This document shows positions 28,401 through 36,778 of a stretch of DNA of 64,000 nt, piece by piece. The position numbers and the translations under genes are program-made. This DNA comes from DASYLJ01 sp964404165 (GTDB lineage Bacteria; Desulfobacterota; Binatia; DP-6): assembly GCA_964404165.1 (NCBI GenBank), contig CAYOIZ010000007.1:62001-126000 (forward strand), read 5' to 3'. How positions within the stretch are numbered: the first letter of the stretch is position 1; the number at the start of each line of letters is the position of its first letter. The notes under the pieces are model-generated. The model searched no databases. It was not told where the DNA came from and worked only from the letters and a program-made list of their open reading frames with translations.

Positions 28401-29562
28401 TGGTGTCGTTGTCGAGCGGGTCCCCCGTGCAGATCATCGGCACGCGGACCTCGAACACACCCTGCGCCGTCACCTTCGCGCCCGGGTTGAGCGTCGGGAA
28501 GCTGCAGTCACCGTAGATCGACGGCGGCGTGAGCTCGGTGAGCGTCGCGGAGGCCGTCGCCGGGGTGGTGACGTTCGCGAGCACGACGCGGCGCCCGGCG
28601 GTGCCGGTGCTGCCCGGGAGGTTGGTGGCGGTGCTGTCAAAGGTGACGACCGGCGAGTTCTCGGCGACGAACGCGTTGCGGCTCGGGCCGTTGCCGTTCG
28701 TGAGGCGATACAGCGTGCCGGTGTGGTTCACCTTGTCGTAGTCGACGTAGTAGATCTGCGAAACGCCGGTGTTATGGCCGTTGCCGAGCAGGTCCGACGT
28801 CGACTCGAAGGCGATGCGCTTGCCGTCCTGGTTGGTGACCGGACGCGTACTGGCGCCGAGCGCCGCACCACCGGCGGCGACCGACAGGCGGCGGATGATG
28901 CCGCCGGCGCGCTCGTACACGTAGACCTGCGACGCCCCCGACGGGTTCTGCAGGCCGCCGAGCAGGGTCGCCGTCGATTCGAAGACGATGACGCCGGCGA
29001 GAACGTTGACCGACGGACGGACGCTGTCGCCGTCGGTGCTCGAGGTGATGCGGCGGACCTCGTTGGTCCGCAGGTTCTTCACGAAGATCTGCCGGCGCGT
29101 CGCCCCGGCGCCGACGAGCGGCGACAGCGAGCCACCACCGGTGAACGATCCGAGCGCGTCGAACGCGATCCACTGATCGCTGTTGCCGCTGGCGATGTCA
29201 CCGATGCTCGGGTTGGCCGGCGCACCGGGACCCGAGGTGACCTGACGGATGTACGGAGTCGATGCGGGCGGGCACGGCGTGGTGTTCTCGGTAGTGCCCT
29301 GGGCGCAGTCGTAGTACGCGAGGTTGAATACGAAGATCTGGGGCGTCGTGTTGCCCGTCGCGGCAAGGTCCTGAGACGATGCGAAGGTGAAGAAGTTGCC
29401 CCAGGCCCGACCCGAGGGGTGGGCATGGGACACCCCGCTGCTGATTTGTACGGCACCGGGTGTTTCCCGATGCAGCGCCCAGGCAGGCCCTGCAAGCAGG
29501 AGCACCGCAAGGATCCACACGTTCATCCCAAGAATCACCGCCGCTTTCGAGCTCGCACGCAT
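25495..29562 (-). CDS. Giant secreted beta-propeller protein with ~20 Cys-rich repeats and basic C-terminal domain
   Basis: The product is 1355 residues from ATG 29562, or 1343 from ATG 29526, which gives a cleaner signal peptide (MNVWILAVLLLAGPAWA). About 480 residues of TolB/PD40 blades follow (PSVNVLAGVIVFESTATLLGG, RPVTNQDGKRIAFESTSDLLG). A middle domain is shared with the gene at 19564 (PPVPVAGFGAICFAVTGNGQG here, PPVIVPSFGAVCFEPTGNGSG there). Cys repeats fill roughly residues 765-1240 (CDDGNVCNGSETCDPDLGC and many like it). The last ~110 residues, from FVVCRLTSLLDLV, are basic and helical. Cys repeats of this kind occur in Myxococcota and related deltaproteobacteria; no enzyme motif is seen. 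Confidence 0.85.
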   Translation of the reverse strand: MRASSKAAVILGMNVWILAVLLLAGPAWALHRETPGAVQISSGVSHAHPSGRAWGNFFTFASSQDLAATGNTTPQIFVFNLAYYDCAQGTTENTTPCPPASTPYIRQVTSGPGAPANPSIGDIASGNSDQWIAFDALGSFTGGGSLSPLVGAGATRRQIFVKNLRTNEVRRITSSTDGDSVRPSVNVLAGVIVFESTATLLGGLQNPSGASQVYVYERAGGIIRRLSVAAGGAALGASTRPVTNQDGKRIAFESTSDLLGNGHNTGVSQIYYVDYDKVNHTGTLYRLTNGNGPSRNAFVAENSPVVTFDSTATNLPGSTGTAGRRVVLANVTTPATASATLTELTPPSIYGDCSFPTLNPGAKVTAQGVFEVRVPMICTGDPLDNDTTGNRVFVYDSSDGLLYQITGAGDVQGPLSANLGQWFLTLSTSSDLTGDGVCGYQIYAINYNFLDNPHSAWVPAQGPGQVPPDAIEPSGSSVIGLRNFDIANTVSNTSITTRDETISTPVSSGGSVGLDIGAPNGFNGEATITVPSDRVVLPPVPVAGFGAICFAVTGNGQGTLDCDGGAAGGDVTISQDHNTDVSDPSCTLGCRENDLACQGSLPGPHLGDSDAVCNGPINTSFAGSYAAGGARVSVPLTFSFSVNAGPDGVFCNGNDTYSTVQNMPALLWLTTGTATGRILDRDNVLGLDLEIPDTGVAFDCNRLRAGDLAGSHLVGTVPILDVPNVPGLRDIVVGFDFEAAPSAPNACGASCNTAADCDDGNACNGAEVCGANKLCQSGTPLTCDDGNVCNGSETCDPDLGCQAGTACNDGNPCNGEETCSQQTGCQVGTPIQCTDGDACNGVETCNPANGQCVAGEDLACNDGNVCTTDMCNPQTGCTFMNNTESCDDGSACTTGDTCGGGSCQGTLTPAAVQCNQGDGNACNGTETCNPSTGACDATPLDCNDSNVCTNDSCNPSIGCQHVNNTNSCSDGDLCTTGDVCANGACVATPTVCGDGNACNGTETCNPGTGACTGGTPPSCDDDDPCTDDSCAPAVGCVAAYNQAPCDDENACTTGDTCSNGTCNPGGLVQCDDGNNCTGVETCDPEDGCRAGTPLACDDGNACTDNTCTPGSGCSSEPVVCDDNNPCTDDVCDPVTGCNFTTKSCDDGNPCTVDSCTPEGCLHEMLVAGEACDDGNACTTGDVCTAGVCGGTGTVACGDTNVCNGAEACNPQTGVCEAGTPLTCDDGDACTIDAACNATDGCSYERVPNFVVCRLTSLLDLVRSTSPVDLGGKKRHTALMKRVTAARKKAQLGLIGTGNRAYLNLRRADRRIQSFMGLMQQGMLRGKIETTRGNALLALAADTDSELIALLRAIVR

Positions 29563-29576
29563 ATGGGGGGCCATCG

Positions 29577-29592
29577 AGCAGAAAACGTGCCA
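29577..29592 (-). promoter_or_regulatory. Sigma54-type promoter for the propeller gene at 29562
   Basis: The minus-strand site is TGGCACGTTTTCTGCT, matching TGGCACGRNNNTTGCW except at two positions, with the correct ten-base spacing. The predicted start is near 29566: an ATG at 29562 would be leaderless, one at 29526 would have a 40-base leader. Confidence 0.72.
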
Positions 29593-30025
29593 CGAATCGA
29601 CGCATCGTGCCATGGGATAAGGCGTTAAATTCCCGGAAAGATTCCTTCTGCCGTGGGGTTTTCCACAGGTCATGCTCTCCGACGAAGCGTTCAACCGACC
29701 CCTCACTTCCGCGCGATGCATGCACGATCGCAACGAACTGCCGGCGTCGCTACGCAGGTGCGCGAGCACCCGCCATGGCTTCTGCCACACCTGACGTCCA
29801 CCGAGCATCGAACGGGTACAGTGGGGCTCAACCATCTTCGGAGAATACTACACGCTCCGACCGCCGGAATCCCCGATTTATCTAGGCTCCGCTCGATGCC
29901 CGGGCCTCCGTCTCGGCGATGCACGCTGTCGCCCCTCGGCAGCGAGCGCCGCCGCGCAATGCATCGCTGCAGGGTCTGGGAGGTTTGCAGGCGGCGCGGC
30001 GCCTGCGCTAGAGCCCGGCCCCACC
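29593..30025. other. Divergent intergenic region
   Basis: This ~430-base gap separates the giant propeller gene from the thiolase. I see GGAA-aga-TTCC (near 29635-29645) and GTGG-N6-CCAC (near 29656-29669) as small inverted repeats upstream of the sigma54-type site, and GCAGGCG/CGCCTGC as a GC-rich hairpin just before the thiolase. No gene was recognised in it. Confidence 0.4.
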
Positions 30026-31240
30026 ATGCCCATGCTGCGCGATGCCGTCCTCGCCGCCTACGTTCGCACCCCGTTCGGTCGGGCCGACCCGCGCCGTGGC
30101 GTCTTCCGTGCGGTCCGCTCGGACGACCTCGCCATGGTCGTGCTGCACGAGGCGGTGCGACGCGCCGGCGTGGCTCCCACCGACGTCGACGGCATCATCC
30201 TCGGCGCGGTCGAGATGATGGGGGAGCAGGCGCATCCCGGAACCGCGATCCCGTTCATGGCCGGCTTCCCGGAGCATGTCGTCGGGCTCAGCGTGGAGCG
30301 GGCCTGCACCACGGCGATGATGTCGGTGCACATCGCCACCATGCAGATCCAGTGCGGTCTGGGAGACGTCTACCTCGCTGGCGGGCTCGACAGCATGACC
30401 CACTTTCGCATCCCGACCATCCGCGACGGCATGGACATGGACACGGTCATCAAGGAAGGCGGGCACATGCTCGCGTCCATGAACCCCAACCCCAAGCTCT
30501 TCGACATCATCAACCCGATCGAGCTGAACGGGGGCCAGGGCGCCGAACGCCTTGCGGATCAATACGGCATCACGCGCGAAGCCATGGACCGCTGGGCGCT
30601 CGCCAGCCACCAGCGCGCCCTTGCCGCCCGTGAACGCCTGCGCGAGGAGATCGTCCCGGTGGACGGCCTCGATCTCGAGGGCAACGCGGTCTCCGTGCTC
30701 GACGATCAGGGACCCCGCGCCGACACCACCTACGAGAAGATCGCGAGCCTCGCCCCGGTCTATCGCGACGACGGTCGCATCACCGCCGCCAGCTCCTCCG
30801 GCCAGGCCGACGGCGCCGCCGTCTGCCTCGTCATGGCCGCCGACGAGGCACGCCGCCGCGGCATCACGCCGCTCGCGCGCATCCATACCATCGCCGCCGG
30901 GGCCTGCGCCCCGACCGATCTGATCCGGTCGGCCATTCCCGCCACCCGCCGCGCCTTCGAGCGCAGCGGGCTCGGGCAGGCCGACATGACGGTGATCGAG
31001 GTGAACGAGGCCTTCGCATCGGCGCCCATAGCGCTCATGCGCGAGTTCGGCATCGACGATGCGGCGCGCGTCAATCCGAACGGCGGCGCCTGCGCGCTCG
31101 GGCATCCCGTCGGCGCATCGGGTGCACGCCTCGTGGGAACGGCGGCGCTGGAGCTGCGGCGCCGCGGCGGACGCTATGCGCTCGCCACGATCTGTGGCGG
31201 CATGGGTCAGGGCGCGGCGACGATCCTCGAAGCGATGTGA
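30026..31240 (+). CDS. Thiolase (acetyl-CoA acetyltransferase family)
   Basis: The 404-residue product has complete thiolase hallmarks: nucleophile Cys94 in VERACTTAMMS, VIEVNEAFASAP, the catalytic His in GGACALGHPVGASGAR and the second Cys in ICGGMGQGA. It should catalyse reversible condensation or cleavage of acyl-CoA and acetyl-CoA, in beta-oxidation or ketone/polyester precursor metabolism. The ATG at 30026 has no clear ribosome site; a second in-frame ATG two codons on is equivalent. It stands alone between secreted-protein genes, with no dehydrogenase or hydratase next to it. Confidence 0.93.
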   Translation: MPMLRDAVLAAYVRTPFGRADPRRGVFRAVRSDDLAMVVLHEAVRRAGVAPTDVDGIILGAVEMMGEQAHPGTAIPFMAGFPEHVVGLSVERACTTAMMSVHIATMQIQCGLGDVYLAGGLDSMTHFRIPTIRDGMDMDTVIKEGGHMLASMNPNPKLFDIINPIELNGGQGAERLADQYGITREAMDRWALASHQRALAARERLREEIVPVDGLDLEGNAVSVLDDQGPRADTTYEKIASLAPVYRDDGRITAASSSGQADGAAVCLVMAADEARRRGITPLARIHTIAAGACAPTDLIRSAIPATRRAFERSGLGQADMTVIEVNEAFASAPIALMREFGIDDAARVNPNGGACALGHPVGASGARLVGTAALELRRRGGRYALATICGGMGQGAATILEAM

Positions 31241-31246
31241 GGCCCC

Positions 31247-34123
31247 TCAGTGCGGCGCGAGACAACGCAACTTGAGGTTGTCCGTGTCCGGCGTCCCGGC
31301 GGCGTCGCGCGTGCGCAGCTGCAGCTTCGTCCACGACTTGCCGGTCGGCACGCTCAGCACCATGCGGCCGCTGCACACCTCGCCCGGCCCGGTGGCGACG
31401 AACGCGCCCACGCCCTGCAGCAGTGCCGCGCGGATCGCCGCGAGCGTGCCGGTGTCGCGTGCGCTCGGACGCCGGACCTCGAGCGACGCCACCTGCACCG
31501 CGCCGCACCCGAGACGCGCATCGTCCGCGGCGACGCACGCCCACATGCCGAAGCCGCAGCGTCCCGGCGCCGGATCGCGGTCGCATCCCGGGTCCCCGTC
31601 GGTGCAGCTCTGCTTCGTCGACGGCAGGCCCTTGCCGTCGAGCGCCGGCGACGCCAGGTACAGGGCGGTCTCGAGCTGGCAGTCGGTGAGACGCGAGCCG
31701 CCGCCCGGGATGCGCACGGCGGGCACGACCTCGGTGCAGCCGGCAGTGCACGAGCTCTCCGGCGTACCGTTGGCAGCGCCGTCGTCGCACTGCTCGCCGC
31801 AGGTGACGACGCCGTCGCCACACGTCTCGGGACGGCAGGCCGCGTTGCAGCCGTCGCAGGCGGTGGTGTTGCCGTCGTCGCAGCCCTCGCCGATCTCCGT
31901 CGTGCCGTTGCCGCAGACCGCGGTGTTGGGGTCGCAGACGAGATCGACGCGGTTGCGCCGCATGCGGCCGCCGTCGATCTCCCGCGCCGCGATGAGCAGC
32001 GGCGTCGTCCCGGCGAGCCCGGGCGGATGCGGCACGCGCACCCCGACGGGAGCCGTGCACGAATCGCGCTGGGCGACGGGAGCCCCCGCGACCAGGACGT
32101 TGGTGCCGGCGCGCACCGTCACGCCGGTGGCCGCGAGCGCCGCCACGAGCGCGGAGGCGTTGGCGACGTCGTGCGGTGCGGTCACGAGCAACGGGTTCGG
32201 CGCGTTCAACGACACCGATTCGATCGCCGCCGGCTGGCACGACGGCACGCGAACGTCGGTGGCGCCGAGACAGACGCCGACGTCGAACAGACACTGGCCG
32301 TCGCTCGCACCGTCCTGATCGCACGCCGGATCCCCGTCGATGCATCGCTGCGTGTGCGACGGCATGCCGTCGATCACCTCGCCACCGGGGTTCTGCACCG
32401 TCCACTCGGCGTAGCACGCGTTGCGGCCGGTGCCGCCTGCGAGGCGCTGCACGCCACCGACGGCGGGGACGACGACGCAGTCCGCGTCGCAGGAGCTGCC
32501 CGGGGCCCCGTTCGCCGCGCCGACGTCACACTCCTCGTCGCACTCGACGCGCGCGTTGCCGCAGGTTTCCTGCCGGCAACTCGCGGCACAGCCGTCGCAG
32601 GCGACGTTGTTGCCGTCGTCGCACTCCTCGCCCGGCTCGGTCGTGCCATTGCCGCAGGCAGCACCGTCGGGCGCACACGGCGGCAACAGGGGATCGAGCA
32701 CCGGCACCGCCACGGGGGCGAGCACGCCGCTCAGGATCGGCGGCTGCAGCGCGTCGCGGAAGCGGATGGCGTTCACGCCCCCGACCGACGTCGTCATCCG
32801 TCCCGCCACCGTGATGCGACCGCCGCCGAGGATCTCGTTGAGGCCGTTGGGCCCGAGCGTGCGCAGCTCGCCCGTGGCCCCGACGGTGATGCGGCAGCCG
32901 CTCACGCTGATCGTGCCGGCGAGACCCGTCGAGGCGCCGTTGGCGCGGATCACGGCACTGGCGACGACGTCCCGCCCCTGCAGCGTCACGAAGCCGCCGG
33001 TGCCGAACTGCGTGGCGCCGTCGGCCGTGATCAGGCCGGCCGCCGTCAGCGTGCCGAGCCCCTGCGCCCAGAGTGTGCCGCCCCCGCACGAGCCGCCGCC
33101 GAGATCGATGCGATCGAGACGGACGTCCCGCCCGGCCTGGACGTCGACCGACCCCCCGCAGCCGTCGATGCCGTTGCCGGTGGCGATGATCGCGGCCGTC
33201 TGCGTGATGTTCGTGCCCGCCTCGAGCGTCACCGATCCGCCCTCGCCGTCGGGGAGCGCGCCCGTGATCGTCATCACGGCGCCGAGGGTGATGGCCTGCT
33301 GCGCGCGGATGTCGATGTCGGCCCCGCTGCCGCCGCCCTCGTCGGGATCGCCGACGCCCGGGCCGTTGATGACGCCGAGCACCGAGACGGATCCGCCGGC
33401 GTCGAGCAGGACGTACCCGCCGTAGCCCGAGATGCCGCCACCGGGCACGTCGAGCTTCTGCCGCGTGACGACGTCGACGGCGGCGTCGAGCTCGATCGAG
33501 CCGCCGCCGAAGTCGCCGCCGGCCGCGGTGAGCACCTGCGCCGCGTCGATGCTGCCGCCGGCGTGCATCGCAATGACGCCCCCATCGGCTTGCGAGCCGC
33601 CCTTCGCCTCGATGAAGCCGGTGACGGCGATGCTGCCGCCCGCCGTGACGTCCACGAGCCCGCCGCTGCCCTCCTGTCCCGATCCGTTGGTGACGATGTC
33701 CCCGTCGATGCCGACGTCGCCCGCGGCGACGAGCATGACGGTGCCGGCGGCGAGCGCCGCCGAGACGTCCACGCGCGCCCGCGCACTGCCGGCGACCTCG
33801 ACGGTGATCGCACCGGCGGAGCGGAGGGTCAGGCTCGGTCCGAAGTCGCCACCGGTGCCGAGGACGCGCGCGCCGGGCAGCAGACGCACCGGACCTGCGT
33901 CGATCGTCACGGCCCCCGACAGGACCAGCCGGCCCTGGGCGCCCAGGTGCAGCGCCCGGGTCCCGAGATCGATGGCCGACCCCGGCGTGAGCGTCACAAC
34001 GGTGTTGACGACGCACGGATCGGCGAGCGACGTGCAGAGCTCGTCGGCGACCGTCGCCCGTGCGAGCGGCACGCACCCGAGGAGACATGCGGCGACCGAC
34101 AACCACGACCTGACGACATGCAT
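31247..34123 (-). CDS. Secreted beta-helix protein with DUF4215-type Cys repeats
   Basis: The 958-residue product has a signal peptide (SWLSVAACLLGCVPLARA), then TVADELCTSLADPCVVNTVVTLTPGSAIDLG, an N-terminal module shared with the gene at 42199. Residues ~50-450 are Gly/Asp/Ala-rich repeated strands (SIELDAAVDVVTRQ, VTLEAGTNITQTAAIIATG) typical of parallel beta-helix adhesins. Two clusters of CGNGTTEPGEECDDGNNVACDGC-type repeats follow near residues 480 and 740. The C-terminus (SWTKLQLRTRDAAGTPDTDNLKLRC) differs from the basic helical tail of its relatives. AGGGGGGGG precedes the ATG. It converges on the thiolase with six bases between stops. Confidence 0.85.
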   Translation of the reverse strand: MHVVRSWLSVAACLLGCVPLARATVADELCTSLADPCVVNTVVTLTPGSAIDLGTRALHLGAQGRLVLSGAVTIDAGPVRLLPGARVLGTGGDFGPSLTLRSAGAITVEVAGSARARVDVSAALAAGTVMLVAAGDVGIDGDIVTNGSGQEGSGGLVDVTAGGSIAVTGFIEAKGGSQADGGVIAMHAGGSIDAAQVLTAAGGDFGGGSIELDAAVDVVTRQKLDVPGGGISGYGGYVLLDAGGSVSVLGVINGPGVGDPDEGGGSGADIDIRAQQAITLGAVMTITGALPDGEGGSVTLEAGTNITQTAAIIATGNGIDGCGGSVDVQAGRDVRLDRIDLGGGSCGGGTLWAQGLGTLTAAGLITADGATQFGTGGFVTLQGRDVVASAVIRANGASTGLAGTISVSGCRITVGATGELRTLGPNGLNEILGGGRITVAGRMTTSVGGVNAIRFRDALQPPILSGVLAPVAVPVLDPLLPPCAPDGAACGNGTTEPGEECDDGNNVACDGCAASCRQETCGNARVECDEECDVGAANGAPGSSCDADCVVVPAVGGVQRLAGGTGRNACYAEWTVQNPGGEVIDGMPSHTQRCIDGDPACDQDGASDGQCLFDVGVCLGATDVRVPSCQPAAIESVSLNAPNPLLVTAPHDVANASALVAALAATGVTVRAGTNVLVAGAPVAQRDSCTAPVGVRVPHPPGLAGTTPLLIAAREIDGGRMRRNRVDLVCDPNTAVCGNGTTEIGEGCDDGNTTACDGCNAACRPETCGDGVVTCGEQCDDGAANGTPESSCTAGCTEVVPAVRIPGGGSRLTDCQLETALYLASPALDGKGLPSTKQSCTDGDPGCDRDPAPGRCGFGMWACVAADDARLGCGAVQVASLEVRRPSARDTGTLAAIRAALLQGVGAFVATGPGEVCSGRMVLSVPTGKSWTKLQLRTRDAAGTPDTDNLKLRCLAPH

Positions 34124-34218
34124 CGACGCCCCCCCCTAGCACGCGTCGCCGCAGCAAATCGAGGTTTTTTCCAGACGCCTTGACCACACACGCCCGCCAT
34201 TCGTAGGGTCCGCCCGCG

Positions 34219-34626
34219 ATGTCGAGCCGCCCGATCAGCCCGGGACTGTTCCGCGAGGAGGCCGACGGACCGCGCCTGCTGGCGGGTCGCTGTGTCGCCT
34301 GCGCACGCCTGCACTTCCCGGCGTCGTCCATCTGTCCGTACTGCGGCACCGCCGACGCGACGCCGGCCGCCATCGGCGCTCGCGGCACGCTCTGGCTCTG
34401 GACGGTGGTCGCGAATCGCCCACCGGGCTACCGCGGTCCGGTCCCATTCGGCTTCGGCGTGGTCGAGCTCGCCGATGACGGCCTGCGTGTCGTGACGCGC
34501 CTCACCGAGCCGCGGCTCGCGTCGCTTCGCCAGGGTCTGCCGATGCGCCTGGTGCTCGACACGCTGTTCACCGACGACGACGGCGTCGCCGTCGTTTCGT
34601 ACGCCTATCAGCCGGAGGAGGCATGA
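34219..34626 (+). CDS. DUF35 OB-fold protein with N-terminal zinc ribbon
   Basis: The 135-residue product has a rubredoxin-like zinc knuckle (Cys25, Cys28, Cys39, Cys42 in RCVACARLHFPASSICPYCG) and an OB-fold (GTLWLWTVVANRPPGY, PFGFGVVEL, GLPMRLVLDTLF). DUF35 proteins bind acyl-CoA and partner with thiolase-like enzymes, as in archaeal HMG-CoA synthase complexes and the steroid side-chain aldolases (Ltp2 with ChsH2-type DUF35). Its stop overlaps the next gene by ATGA (34623-34626), so the two are coupled and probably form a complex. No ribosome site is visible ahead of the ATG. Confidence 0.92.
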   Translation: MSSRPISPGLFREEADGPRLLAGRCVACARLHFPASSICPYCGTADATPAAIGARGTLWLWTVVANRPPGYRGPVPFGFGVVELADDGLRVVTRLTEPRLASLRQGLPMRLVLDTLFTDDDGVAVVSYAYQPEEA

Positions 34627-35756
34627 GGCCGGTCTGGATCACGGGCATCGGTCTGCATCCCTTCGGCCGCTTCGCGGATCGCAGCGTCACGATGCTCGGC
34701 GCCCACGCGGTGCGTGCGGCGCTCGACGATGCCGGCGTCGCCCGCGGTGGGTTCCAGGCGGCCTTCTGTGGCAACGTGTACGGCGGCGTCGCGTCCGGTC
34801 ACAAGGTGCTGACGGCGCTCGGCCTCTCGGGGGTTCCCATCGTCAACGTCGAGGCCGGCTGCGCGAGCGGCGGCGCCGCGCTGTCCCTCGGTGCGGCCCA
34901 GGTGGCGACGGGTCGCTACGACACCGTCCTCGTCTTCGGCATGGAGAAGATGCCGCGCGGGATGATCCGCTCGAGCTTCTTCGAACCCTGGCGCGAGGAG
35001 GCGGGCCTCGCCGCCACGCCCGGCTACTTCGCGCTGCGCGCGCAGCGGCTCATGCGCGAGAGCGACGTTCGCCCCGAAGACCTGGCCCAGGTGTCGGTGA
35101 AGAACCATCGGCACGGCGTGCACAATCCGGACGCGATGTACCGCAAGGCCATCACCGTCGACGAGGTGCTCGCGTCGCCGCTCGTGTGCGAGCCGCTGCG
35201 CCTGCTCATGCTGTGCTCCCCGAACGAGGGCGCGGCGGCCGTCGTGGTGTCGTCACGGCCGCACGGCGCGCGCGCGGTGCGCGTCGCCGCGGCCCAGCTG
35301 CGCTCGCACCTGGTCGGCTCGGTGCTCGGCGAGCACACGCCGCTCTCGGGAGTGATCGACGACGGCATGCCCACGCCGACGCAGATGGCCGCGCGTGCCG
35401 CCTACGAGGAGAGCGGCCTCGGTCCGGACGACCTGCACCTCGTCGAGCTGCAGGACACCGATGCGGCGCGCGAGATCCTCTCGGCCGAAGAGCTCGGCCT
35501 GTGTGCGCGCGGCGGCGGCGGCCGGTGGGTCCGGGACGGTGGCGGTGAGATGACGAGCCCCCTCCCCGTCAATCCGAGCGGCGGATTGCTTTCCAAGGGC
35601 GAGCCGCTCGGCGCGTCGGCGCTGGGGCAGGTGGTGGAGTGCACGCGGCAGCTGCGCGGCGACGCCGGGGCACGACAGGTCTCGGGTGCGCGCGTCGCCC
35701 TGGCGCACACCGTCGGTCGCGGCGCGAACGCCTGCGTGATCGTCCTCGTCGCCTGA
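34623..35756 (+). CDS. Thiolase-like protein partner of DUF35 (lipid-transfer/aldolase type)
   Basis: The 377-residue product has the thiolase fold: nucleophile-position Cys80 (VNVEAGCASGGAAL), VFGMEKMPRG, NPSGGLLSKGEPLGASALGQ and AHTVGRGANACV. The catalytic His of the usual GHPxGATG motif is replaced by Glu (GEPLGAS) and the NEAF/HDCF segment reads ELQDTDAA. It is therefore unlikely to be an ordinary thiolase. With the coupled DUF35 gene it resembles the Ltp2/DUF35 class that performs retro-aldol cleavage of acyl-CoA side chains, or a condensing enzyme of that superfamily. The substrate is unknown. Confidence 0.88.
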   Translation: MRPVWITGIGLHPFGRFADRSVTMLGAHAVRAALDDAGVARGGFQAAFCGNVYGGVASGHKVLTALGLSGVPIVNVEAGCASGGAALSLGAAQVATGRYDTVLVFGMEKMPRGMIRSSFFEPWREEAGLAATPGYFALRAQRLMRESDVRPEDLAQVSVKNHRHGVHNPDAMYRKAITVDEVLASPLVCEPLRLLMLCSPNEGAAAVVVSSRPHGARAVRVAAAQLRSHLVGSVLGEHTPLSGVIDDGMPTPTQMAARAAYEESGLGPDDLHLVELQDTDAAREILSAEELGLCARGGGGRWVRDGGGEMTSPLPVNPSGGLLSKGEPLGASALGQVVECTRQLRGDAGARQVSGARVALAHTVGRGANACVIVLVA

Positions 35757-35798
35757 GCGCTTGCACGCGCCGGGCGCCGCCCGTAGCCTCGATCCCGC

Positions 35799-36458
35799 AT
35801 GCGCCTGCGCTGGCTGGCGACCGCCGTCGTGGTCGCCCTCCCGCTCCTCGGGATCGCCGGCCTCGTCGCGGGCCGTGCCCTCGTCGTCGCGGACCCCGTG
35901 CCGTCCCACGCCGACGCGATCGTCGTGATGGCCGGCTCCGTGTCCGATCGAATCCTCGAGGCCGCCCGTCTGTATCGGGAGGGCGTGGCACCGCTCGTCG
36001 TCATCACCCATGAGCGCCTGCCACGCGGCGGCGCCACGCTACGTGCCAACGGCGTCCGCCTCCCCGAATCGCACGAGCTGGCGCGTCGGGGCCTGCGTGC
36101 GCTCGGCGTGCCGGACGCGGCCATCCGCGATCTGCGGCGGCGGGCGCGCAGCACCCGCAGCGAAGCGCGCGTCATCGCGCGCTGGGCCTGCAAGGCGCGA
36201 CTGACGAGCCTCGTCGTGGTGACCTCGCCGTCGCACACCCGGCGCGCGCGGCTGCTGCTGCGTCAGGCACTCCTGCCGGACGTCGAGGTCACCGTGCGAC
36301 CCGCCCCGGCCGCGATGTATCGCGGCGCGCGCTGGTGGCGGGATCGGCGCGCGGCGAAGGAGGTGCTCAGCGAGTACGAGAAGCTGGCGAACTTCTGGCT
36401 CGTCGAGCGCTGGAGCCCGCCCGACGCCTGCGGAGGGCTCGCCGGCCGACGCCGTTAG
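35799..36458 (+). CDS. YdcF-like DUF218 protein
   Basis: The 219-residue product has one N-terminal membrane helix (WLATAVVVALPLLGIAGLVAGRALV), then a DUF218 domain: ADAIVVMAGSVSDRILEAARLYREG, ARSTRSEARVIARWA and LVVVTSPSHTRRARLLLRQAL. Relatives include YdcF, ElyC/SanA-like envelope proteins, whose molecular activity is not well defined. The start is the first ATG after a 42-base gap from the thiolase-like gene. Its 3' end overlaps the convergent glutaredoxin gene by four bases. Confidence 0.85.
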   Translation: MRLRWLATAVVVALPLLGIAGLVAGRALVVADPVPSHADAIVVMAGSVSDRILEAARLYREGVAPLVVITHERLPRGGATLRANGVRLPESHELARRGLRALGVPDAAIRDLRRRARSTRSEARVIARWACKARLTSLVVVTSPSHTRRARLLLRQALLPDVEVTVRPAPAAMYRGARWWRDRRAAKEVLSEYEKLANFWLVERWSPPDACGGLAGRRR

Positions 36459-36778
36459 GCCTCGACGGCCTGGCGGATCAGCGAGGCCAGCTCGCCGCGC
36501 GCATGCAGCTCGCGCACGATGTCGCAGCCGCCGACGAACTTGCCACCGACGAACACCTGCGGGATCGTGGGCCAGCTCGTGAACGCCTTCACGCCCTCGC
36601 GCTTGTCCTGCTCCGCGAGGATGTCGACCGCCTTGAACGGCACGCCGATCTCGTTCAGCACCTCGATCGTGGCCGCGGAGAAGCCGCACATCGGGAAGCG
36701 CGGCGTCCCCTTCATGTAGATGACGACGGGATTCTCCGTGACCTCGCGCTCGATCTCCTTGGTGATGTCGTCGCTCAT
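36455..36778 (-). CDS. grxD: Monothiol glutaredoxin (Grx4/GrxD type)
   Basis: The 107-residue product has the monothiol active site CGFS (Cys31) in KGTPRFPMCGFSAATIEVLNE, the WPTIPQVFVGGKFVGGCD glutathione-binding region and the standard length of GrxD. These proteins bind a [2Fe-2S] cluster with glutathione and deliver iron-sulfur clusters. The ATG overlaps the stop of the BolA gene by four bases (36775-36778). GrxD and BolA form a heterodimer, so gene fusion-like coupling fits the known complex. Confidence 0.96.
   Translation of the reverse strand: MSDDITKEIEREVTENPVVIYMKGTPRFPMCGFSAATIEVLNEIGVPFKAVDILAEQDKREGVKAFTSWPTIPQVFVGGKFVGGCDIVRELHARGELASLIRQAVEA

Noticed and set aside
25738..29628. 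1296-codon plus-strand open frame
   Set aside because: It lies antisense to the giant propeller gene, has Ala/Arg/Val-rich composition without domains or signal, and arises from GC-rich codon bias.
31250..34183. 977-codon plus-strand open frame
   Set aside because: Antisense to the beta-helix gene with DUF4215 repeats; no recognisable motif.
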